10,092 nucleotides of DNA, from positions 1 through 10,092 of the forward strand of contig JBFMAE010000357.1 in NCBI GenBank assembly GCA_040756085.1. Direction: 5' to 3'. This DNA is from JBFMAE01 sp040756085 (lineage in GTDB: Bacteria; Desulfobacterota; BSN033; UBA1163). Positions 5,361 through 10,092 of the stretch are shown in pieces. The stretch's first letter is position 1. Each line of letters opens with the position of its first letter. A program made the translations under genes and the position numbers. The notes under the pieces are model-generated. The model saw only the letters and a list, made by a program, of their open reading frames with translations. It was not told the origin of the DNA and did no database searches.

Positions 5361-7988
5361 ATGTTGAAGCTGACGATTGATGGGAAAGAAATTACTGGGA
5401 GGCCGGATCAAACAATCCTTGAAGTAGCTAAAGAAAATGGGATCTACATCCCCACCCTCTGTTATCACGAAAAATTGAGCCTGATCAAATCTTGCCGTAT
5501 CTGTTTGGTCGATGTCGAGGGTGTGGAGATGCCCTTGGCCTCCTGTGCAACGCCTGTCGCAGAAAGCATGGTGGTTCATACCCATACCGAACGTGTGGAG
5601 AGGATGCGGAAAGAGGCCTTGAAATTCTTGCTGGTCAACCATCCCCTCGACTGCCCGGTCTGCGATGCCGGAGGGGAGTGCCAACTGCAGAACCGCGCCT
5701 ATGAATTTGGAATCGACCATCAGGAATTCGTCACCGAGAAGGTTGAACGTCCCCCAATAGAATATGGAACCCCCCTGATTCGACAGTGGCCGGACCGATG
5801 TGTGATGTGCCTCCGGTGCATCCAGGCCTGCATCGATGTCCCGGGATCAGATGTTCTCGAAGTGGCAGAACATGGTTATCCTGCCCATGTGAAAGCGGTA
5901 CGAAAAGAAAATTGCATCTCCTGCGGGGAATGTCTCCATGTATGTCCAGTCGGCGCCTTGACCGAAAATCTAAGCCGGATAAAAGGCCGGACATGGCAAT
6001 TAGATAGGACGCAGACAACCTGCAATTTTTGTGGATGTGGTTGTCAGCTAGAGCTTAATACCTTTGCCAATAGGAAAGTGGTTAAGGTGACCACAAAAGG
6101 GGAGGCCGGCCTCAATCAGGGAAGCCTCTGTGTGAAGGGGAGGTTTGGTTTCGATTTTATTCACCATCCGGAAAGGCTTCAAAAACCTCTGGTGAAGAAA
6201 TCGGGAGTTTTTGTGGAGGTCTCATGGGACGAGGCGCTCCATCTGGTCGCCGCAAAACTTCAAGAGGTGAAAGAAAAGTACGGCCCCCAGAGCATCGGAG
6301 GGATCTCTTCTTCGAGAGCCACGAACGAGGAGAACTACCTCTTCCAAAAATGGATGAGAGCCTGTATCGGGACAAACCATATCGATAACGGAGCCCGGCT
6401 GGCAAATGAATCCTCCCTTTACGGAATGATGGCCTCCACCGGACGGGGAGCGATGACTCACTCCATCGAGGATGTGGCCCAGGCCGATCTCCTCCTTCTG
6501 ATCGGGACAGATGTGGATGATGATAACCTCATCTTCGGCAATAAGATGAGGGAGGCGATGCGTAAAAACAACGCCAAAGTCATCCTCGTCGATCCCCGAA
6601 GAACTTCTTGGGAGAAATGGGCCAACCTCTGGTTGAGACCCTTACCGGGATCGGATCTCAACTGGATCAATGGTTTGATCCGCCTTCTGATAGAGAAGGG
6701 AGCATCCTCTGAAGAATTTATCGGCTCGAAAACAGAGGGTTTCGAAGCGATGAAGTCGGCTCTGGAGAAATTTTCGCCCGAGTTTGTCCAGAAAGTCACT
6801 GGGATCTCCTCGGATGATCTGGAGGCAGCAGCCCGTCTCTATCTCTCGGCCCAAAAGAGGGCAATCGTCTTCGGATCGGGTGTGACTCAACATATGAATG
6901 GAACCGAGATCGTCAAGGCCCTCTGCAACCTGGCTCTGCTCACTGGAGAAACAGAGAAGAGTGGAGGAGGAGTTTATCCGCTGCTCACCCAGAGTAATGC
7001 ACAGGGTGCCTTCGATATGGGTGCCCTTTCCGAATTCCTTCCCGGCTATCAGAGGGTGGACGATGACAGAGCGCGCAGGAGGTTCGAGGAGATCTGGGAA
7101 AAGAGTATCCCGGCAAAACCAGGTTTTGCCTATATGGAGATGTTCGATAAAATCTCCGAGGGAAAGATCAAAGCCCTCTACATCTTCGGTGAAGACCCCT
7201 TCCTCACCCTTCCCAACTTGGAGCGTCTCAAGAACGTGCTCCATCGACTCGATTTTCTGGTTGTCCAGGATCTCTTCATGACCCATATCGGGAGTTATGC
7301 CCAGGTGATTTTGCCAGGAGTCAGTTTTGCAGAGAAGGAAGGGACCTTCACCAACATGGAGAGAAGAGTTCAAAGGGTGAGAAAGGCGATTTCACCGGTG
7401 GGTGATTCCAAGGCCGACTGGAAGATCCTCTGCGATCTTTCGACAAAGATGGGCTATCCCTTGGGATATGGGAGCCCTGGTGAGATCATGGAGGAGATTG
7501 CTTCTCTGGTTCCTTTCTATAGCGGTGCCACTTACTCCAATCTTGAGAAGTGTGGCCTCCAGTGGCCATTGGGGAACGGAGAGAAACGGAAGTTCTTTCC
7601 CATCGAATATAAAGAGCCAGTAGAACAGCCTGATGAAAAATATCCTTTATGGATCGTTCCCAGGGGATTTCATTACCATTACGGGATCGGGACGACCACC
7701 AAAAGAGCAGAGGGATTAGCCAAGGTCTTTCCTGATTCTTGCATCGAAATTCACCCGGAGGATGCTGCCAAGGCAGGGGTGGCAGAGGGGGATAAGGTGA
7801 AGGTCATTTCACCCAGAGGAGAGGTGAAGACGATCTGTCGAATGTCCGGAAACCTTCCCAGAGGAATGGCCTACTTCGCCACCACTTTCTTCCCTGCTTT
7901 TGTGAACAACCTCCTGATCTCCGGGCACGATTCCCTCAGTCAGCACCCTGAATACAAGGTCTTTATCGGAAGGATAGAGAAACGATAG
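5361..7988 (+). CDS. nuoG: NADH-quinone oxidoreductase subunit G, formate dehydrogenase-like but without the catalytic Cys/Sec-His
   Basis: 875 residues from ATG 5361 (GAGG at 5348-5351). An upstream ATG at 5295 only translates the repeat. NuoG carries electrons from the flavin subunit toward NuoI. Residues 1-80 are a 2Fe-2S ferredoxin domain (C34, C45, C48, C62). H94, C98, C101 and C107 are the His/Cys-ligated 4Fe-4S site. CVMCLRC...C (147-157) and CISCGECLHVCP (185-196) are two ferredoxin-type 4Fe-4S sites. C221, C224, C228 and C257 form the 4Fe-4S site in front of the molybdopterin domain. The rest is the molybdopterin fold, with TNEENYLFQK (321-330), GTNHID (337-342), and a C-terminal dinucleotide-binding domain (HYHYGIGTTTKR, IHPEDAAKAGVAEGDKV). 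It looks more like FdhF than classical NuoG. However, the catalytic Sec/Cys-His is Ala348-Asn349, so formate oxidation is not expected. Confidence 0.93.
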   Translation: MLKLTIDGKEITGRPDQTILEVAKENGIYIPTLCYHEKLSLIKSCRICLVDVEGVEMPLASCATPVAESMVVHTHTERVERMRKEALKFLLVNHPLDCPVCDAGGECQLQNRAYEFGIDHQEFVTEKVERPPIEYGTPLIRQWPDRCVMCLRCIQACIDVPGSDVLEVAEHGYPAHVKAVRKENCISCGECLHVCPVGALTENLSRIKGRTWQLDRTQTTCNFCGCGCQLELNTFANRKVVKVTTKGEAGLNQGSLCVKGRFGFDFIHHPERLQKPLVKKSGVFVEVSWDEALHLVAAKLQEVKEKYGPQSIGGISSSRATNEENYLFQKWMRACIGTNHIDNGARLANESSLYGMMASTGRGAMTHSIEDVAQADLLLLIGTDVDDDNLIFGNKMREAMRKNNAKVILVDPRRTSWEKWANLWLRPLPGSDLNWINGLIRLLIEKGASSEEFIGSKTEGFEAMKSALEKFSPEFVQKVTGISSDDLEAAARLYLSAQKRAIVFGSGVTQHMNGTEIVKALCNLALLTGETEKSGGGVYPLLTQSNAQGAFDMGALSEFLPGYQRVDDDRARRRFEEIWEKSIPAKPGFAYMEMFDKISEGKIKALYIFGEDPFLTLPNLERLKNVLHRLDFLVVQDLFMTHIGSYAQVILPGVSFAEKEGTFTNMERRVQRVRKAISPVGDSKADWKILCDLSTKMGYPLGYGSPGEIMEEIASLVPFYSGATYSNLEKCGLQWPLGNGEKRKFFPIEYKEPVEQPDEKYPLWIVPRGFHYHYGIGTTTKRAEGLAKVFPDSCIEIHPEDAAKAGVAEGDKVKVISPRGEVKTICRMSGNLPRGMAYFATTFFPAFVNNLLISGHDSLSQHPEYKVFIGRIEKR

Positions 7989-8020
7989 TAGAGCTATGAA
8001 GAACTACTATACGCTCACTT

Positions 8021-8111
8021 GATTACACAGATTTCAAAAAGTGATTGAACAGATTTTCTTTATTTTCAATGAATTATTTATTTGTGTAATCTTTCTATAA
8101 TCTGTGCAATC
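8021..8111. repeat. Two forward and two inverted copies of a GATTACACAGATT-like motif
   Basis: GATTACACAGATTTC (8021-8035) and GATTGAACAGATTTTC (8043-8058) are direct near-copies 22 nt apart. TTTGTGTAATC (8081-8091) and AATCTGTGCAATC (8099-8111) are inverted near-copies of the same motif. The four units form a mirrored array of about 90 bp in the AT-rich nuoG-nuoH gap. It can fold into a long imperfect hairpin. The motif resembles dispersed intergenic repeats known in several bacterial phyla. No gene is visible here. Confidence 0.75.
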
Positions 8112-8112
8112 A

Positions 8113-8139
8113 GACATTTCTCGATTTTTGAGAAATGTC
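8113..8139 (+). other. Perfect 10-bp hairpin just upstream of the nuoH ribosome binding site
   Basis: GACATTTCTC (8113-8122) pairs exactly with GAGAAATGTC (8130-8139) across the loop GATTTTT. It ends three bases before the nuoH Shine-Dalgarno GAGGAG (8143-8148). There is no T-run on the 3' side, so it is not a terminator. It could be an RNA processing or stabilising hairpin, or a modulator of nuoH translation. Confidence 0.7.
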
Positions 8140-8155
8140 ATAGAGGAGCTACAGG

Positions 8156-9175
8156 ATGCAACTGTTATATCTTCTCATAGAGATGGTTGTGAAATGTGTG
8201 GTGGTCTTTGCCTCTCTGATGATTTGGGTGGCCTATTTGCCCTGGTTGGAACGGAAGGTCCTGGGCCATATCCAGGTCCGTTTTGGTCCCAACCGTTGCG
8301 GTCCCTTTGGATTATTCCAGCCTTTTTCAGATGCGGTCAAAGCCTTCTTCAAAGAGGACCTCATTCCAGGAAGATCTGACAAGGCGGTCTTTGTTCTCTC
8401 GCCAATGTTTGCCGTCATCTCAGCCATCAGTCTCTTTGCTGTCATTCCCTTTGGCAACCAGTTCACTATTCCAGGAACAGACTGGGTGGTCAAACTCCGG
8501 ATTGCGGATATCGATATTGGGCTTCTCTATATCTTTGCCATTGCCTCCCTGGGTGAGTTTGGGATCGTTCTGGGAGGCTGGTCCTCCGGGAATAAGTATG
8601 GTCTGACTGGTTCCCTCCGGGCAGCAGCCCAAATGATCAGTTATGAGGTGGCCCTTGGCCTTTCCATCATTGGCGTGATTATTATCTCTCAAAGCTTGAG
8701 GCTGACAGAGATCGTCAATCAGCAGGCAGGAGGATTCTGGAATTGGAATGTCTGGTATCAGCCCGTTGCCTTCGTTCTCTATCTGATCTGCGGTCTCGCA
8801 GAGATCAACAGGACCCCCTTCGATATGCCTGAGGCAGAAGCAGAACTGGCGTGTGGATTTAATATTGAATATAGCAGCATGAAATTCGCCCTTTTCTTCT
8901 TGGCAGAGTATACCCATATGGTGACCATGGGCGCTGTGGCGGTGACCCTCTTCTGGGGAGGGTGGCAGCCTCCTCTCCCATTCCTCGATTTCATCCCCGG
9001 TGTGGTCTGGTTTGCTGCAAAGCTCTTCGTCTTTTGTTTTTTCTTTATCTGGCAGAGAGGGACCTTCCCAAGGCTTCGCTATGATCAGATCATGAAGTTC
9101 GGGTGGAAGGTTCTGTTACCTTTAACCCTGATCAATCTCCTGATCACTGGATTGATCGTTTCGTTAAAAGGATAA
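8156..9175 (+). CDS. nuoH: NADH-quinone oxidoreductase subunit H (ND1 homologue)
   Basis: A 339-residue membrane subunit with about eight hydrophobic segments, forming the membrane face of the quinone cavity. Family signatures: LPWLERKVLGHIQVRFGPNR (28-47), QPFSDAVKAFFKED (55-68), GSLRAAAQMISYEVALGLS (152-170) and AEINRTPFDMPEAEAELACG (215-234), followed by FNIEYSSMKFALFFLAEY. The acidic residues of the last motif line the proposed proton/quinone funnel. The C-terminal helix is preceded by FPRLRYDQIMKFGWKVLLPL. Length is normal. ATG 8156 has GAGGAG seven bases upstream. It is separated from nuoG by 167 bp of repeats rather than being tightly coupled. Confidence 0.97.
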   Translation: MQLLYLLIEMVVKCVVVFASLMIWVAYLPWLERKVLGHIQVRFGPNRCGPFGLFQPFSDAVKAFFKEDLIPGRSDKAVFVLSPMFAVISAISLFAVIPFGNQFTIPGTDWVVKLRIADIDIGLLYIFAIASLGEFGIVLGGWSSGNKYGLTGSLRAAAQMISYEVALGLSIIGVIIISQSLRLTEIVNQQAGGFWNWNVWYQPVAFVLYLICGLAEINRTPFDMPEAEAELACGFNIEYSSMKFALFFLAEYTHMVTMGAVAVTLFWGGWQPPLPFLDFIPGVVWFAAKLFVFCFFFIWQRGTFPRLRYDQIMKFGWKVLLPLTLINLLITGLIVSLKG

Positions 9176-9176
9176 A

Positions 9177-9241
9177 CCCCTCCCCTCACCCCGCCGTCCA
9201 AAGCCAGACTTTGGCGCCGGACGGGAAAGGTGAGGGGGGAG
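9177..9241. repeat. GC-rich multi-arm palindrome between nuoH and nuoI
   Basis: CTCACC (9185-9190), within a C-rich run starting at 9177, pairs with GGTGAG (9229-9234) and its flanking G-run. CCGTCC (9194-9199) pairs with GGACGG (9219-9224). CCAAAG (9198-9203) pairs with CTTTGG (9209-9214) over the loop CCAGA; these two inner helices share two bases, so they partly exclude each other. It starts directly after the nuoH stop. There is no T-run. It is a palindromic intergenic repeat like the one after nuoD, possibly acting on mRNA stability. Confidence 0.7.
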
Positions 9242-9277
9242 CGAGAGGTTCTGACGGGGTAAAGAAAGAGGTAAGAG

Positions 9278-9691
9278 ATGATCATTCCATTGCTGAAAGG
9301 TTTGGCGCTCACTTTAAATCGGTTCTTCTCCAGACCCATTACCATCCAATATCCGGAAGAGAAGGTGCCTCCGGCTCCACGGTGGAGGGGGATTCAATAT
9401 TTTGAGAAAGATGAGCGTGGGAAGACGAAATGTGTTGGCTGTGGTCTCTGCATGGCGGTCTGCCCCTCCCAGTGTATCTATATTGAGACGGCTGAGGATG
9501 AGGAGGGAAGACGGTATCCGCTCACCTATGAACTCGATGCCTCGCGGTGTATCTTCTGCGGTTTCTGTGAAGAGGCGTGTCCGGTCAATGCGATTTTTGT
9601 GGGGAAGAACTATGAATGGGTGGAGGGTGATCGAAGAACATTCCTTATGACGACCGAGAGACTCCTGGAGGAGAAGAAGTTTAATCCTTAA
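9278..9691 (+). CDS. nuoI: NADH-quinone oxidoreductase subunit I (TYKY homologue, 2[4Fe-4S])
   Basis: A 137-residue ferredoxin-like subunit that carries clusters N6a and N6b and bridges NuoG to N2 in NuoB. The N-terminal helix region (1-20) precedes P-x-x-P-RWRG (31-38), typical of the family. The two cluster motifs are CVGCGLCMAVCP (52-63) and CIFCGFCEEACP (91-102), with the fourth ligand of each cluster supplied by the other motif (C62 and C101). The C-terminus is short compared with many NuoI proteins but complete. ATG 9278 has GAGG at 9268-9271. It follows nuoH after a 102-bp gap with a hairpin. Confidence 0.96.
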   Translation: MIIPLLKGLALTLNRFFSRPITIQYPEEKVPPAPRWRGIQYFEKDERGKTKCVGCGLCMAVCPSQCIYIETAEDEEGRRYPLTYELDASRCIFCGFCEEACPVNAIFVGKNYEWVEGDRRTFLMTTERLLEEKKFNP

Positions 9692-9731
9692 GTAAGAGTT
9701 GATAGTTTAAAGGCTAAGGTAAAGATGCCCG

Positions 9732-9835
9732 CCCTGTACCATAGCATAAACAACTTATTACTAAAGAGCAAAGCACCCTATGCCAAGTAATGCTCGTTAT
9801 TATGAAAGATCGTGTCCAGCATCAAAGGTACAGGG
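9732..9835. repeat. Exact 9-bp inverted repeat enclosing 86 bp (possible small mobile or structured element)
   Basis: CCCTGTACC (9732-9740) and GGTACAGGG (9827-9835) are exact inverted copies, with further G/C flanks. The 86 bp between them contain smaller complementary pairs (ATTACT with AGTAAT, GAGCA with TGCTC), so the whole could fold into a branched structure. Whether it is a non-autonomous element, an RNA or a chance arrangement cannot be told from one copy. Confidence 0.45.
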
Positions 9836-9903
9836 CCCGTGTCGTCAAAGGGTTAAGTGGTTCGCCTTAAAACCTTAAACCTTTTTTTACCTTTTTACGT
9901 TTA

Positions 9904-9965
9904 GACGAAACGCCTGCCTGCCCCGCCCTCGGTCGGGACCGGGGCCGGTAGGCAGGGGCTTCGTC
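9904..9965. repeat. GC-rich palindromic element upstream of nuoJ
   Basis: The outer arms GACGAAACGCCTGCCT (9904-9919) and AGGCAGGGGCTTCGTC (9950-9965) are inverted copies with two mismatches. The core includes CGGTC (9930-9934) and GACCG (9937-9941). It is much richer in G+C than the A/T-rich sequence on its left. The TGCCTGCC/GGCAGG composition resembles repetitive palindromic elements. It lies about 70 bp before the nuoJ start and has no T-run. Confidence 0.65.
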
Positions 9966-10035
9966 ACCGACACACGGAAGACAATATTCATGATTAATGG
10001 GATAGAGATGGAGAGGGGGAGAGGATAAGGAGGGG

Positions 10036-10092
10036 ATGACGGTGGAAACAATTGGAACATTATTTCAATGGTTGGTCTTTCTAGCAATGGCC
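10036..10092 (+). CDS. nuoJ: Start of NADH-quinone oxidoreductase subunit J (3' cut by window edge)
   Basis: ATG 10036 follows AAGGAGGGG (10027-10035), a strong though closely spaced ribosome binding site. It opens a frame of 19 codons (MTVETIGTLFQWLVFLAMA) that runs off the window. The hydrophobic start and its place directly after nuoI fit NuoJ (ND6 homologue), a membrane-arm subunit. An in-frame TAG at 10003 excludes a longer start. The identification rests on gene order and hydrophobicity; too little is visible for a family motif. Confidence 0.6.
   Translation, partial: MTVETIGTLFQWLVFLAMA

Larger units (their letters stand above)
9692..10035. other. 344-bp gap in the operon between nuoI and nuoJ, filled with nested inverted repeats
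   Basis: No credible gene is seen on either strand. From the outside in it holds low-complexity arms (GTTTAAAGGCTAAGGTAAAG at 9705-9724, with roughly inverted A/T-rich sequence at 9864-9892). Inside is an exact 9-bp inverted repeat (9732-9740 and 9827-9835). A separate GC-rich palindrome lies at 9904-9965. No clear intrinsic terminator (hairpin plus T-run) was found, so transcription probably continues into nuoJ. The gap is unusual, as nuoI and nuoJ are normally only a few bases apart. Confidence 0.6.

Noticed and set aside
6642..7373. 243-residue open frame on the minus strand inside nuoG
   Set aside because: It is a shadow of nuoG codon usage, with no start signal or recognisable domain; nuoG is unambiguous here.
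8420..8917. 165-residue minus-strand frame inside nuoH
   Set aside because: It lies wholly within nuoH and shows no domain, consistent with an antisense shadow.
9732..9835. tRNA or other known RNA gene inside the nuoI-nuoJ gap
   Set aside because: No cloverleaf or recognisable T-loop sequence was found; only the inverted repeat can be supported.

Overview
The window is most of a bacterial respiratory complex I (nuo) operon, all on the + strand, preceded by the 3' end of a formate dehydrogenase-type gene. Gene order is nuoA-nuoB-nuoC-nuoD, then a GltD/SfrB-like flavoprotein gene, then nuoG-nuoH-nuoI and the first 19 codons of nuoJ, where the window ends. No nuoE and no full-length nuoF (FMN/NADH-binding) is present. 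Their place is taken by a 650-residue protein that joins only the C-terminal 4Fe-4S part of NuoF to a GltD-like FAD/NAD(P) module. This layout, the formate dehydrogenase remnant and the type of intergenic repeats suggest an anaerobic Desulfobacterota-like (syntrophic or metal/sulfate-reducing type) bacterium. That placement is inference; no marker gene here fixes the taxonomy.

The most striking observation is in nuoB. The gene starts at 1053, overlapping nuoA, and its frame holds a single TGA at 1161-1163. That codon sits exactly where the first cysteine of the invariant Cys-Cys pair ligating cluster N2 should be (FGLA-TGA-C-ALEMM). After a 17-nt gap comes a perfect 7-bp hairpin with a 5-nt loop, AGTTT (1181-1199). 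Its spacing, loop size and loop G match bacterial SECIS elements. The simplest reading is a selenocysteine-containing NuoB, with Sec as a ligand of the terminal iron-sulfur cluster of complex I. I do not recall such a protein being described. A sequencing error or a broken gene is the main alternative.

Layout: 1-266 holds the formate dehydrogenase 3' end and an out-of-frame fragment resembling the end of HdrB. 267-705 holds a terminator, an inverted repeat and an AT-rich promoter region. 706-3237 is nuoABCD, tightly packed. 3238-3323 is a G/C-run hairpin followed by a strict 7-nt-period ACGANNN repeat. 3324-5276 is the NuoF/GltD hybrid. 5277-5360 is a second 7-nt-period repeat in mirrored arrangement. 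5361-7988 is nuoG, which is formate dehydrogenase-like but has lost the catalytic Cys/Sec-His pair. 7989-8155 carries dispersed inverted repeats and a hairpin just before nuoH. 8156-9175 is nuoH, 9176-9277 another hairpin, 9278-9691 nuoI. 9692-10035 is a 344-bp gap built of nested inverted repeats. 10036 onward is nuoJ.

How the genes work together (family knowledge plus inference): the GltD-like subunit would take electrons from NAD(P)H through FAD and pass them to the Fe-S chain of NuoG. They would then run through NuoI (N6a/N6b) to N2 in NuoB, next to the quinone site formed by NuoB, NuoD and NuoH. NuoA, NuoH and NuoJ belong to the membrane arm, whose remaining subunits presumably lie beyond the window.
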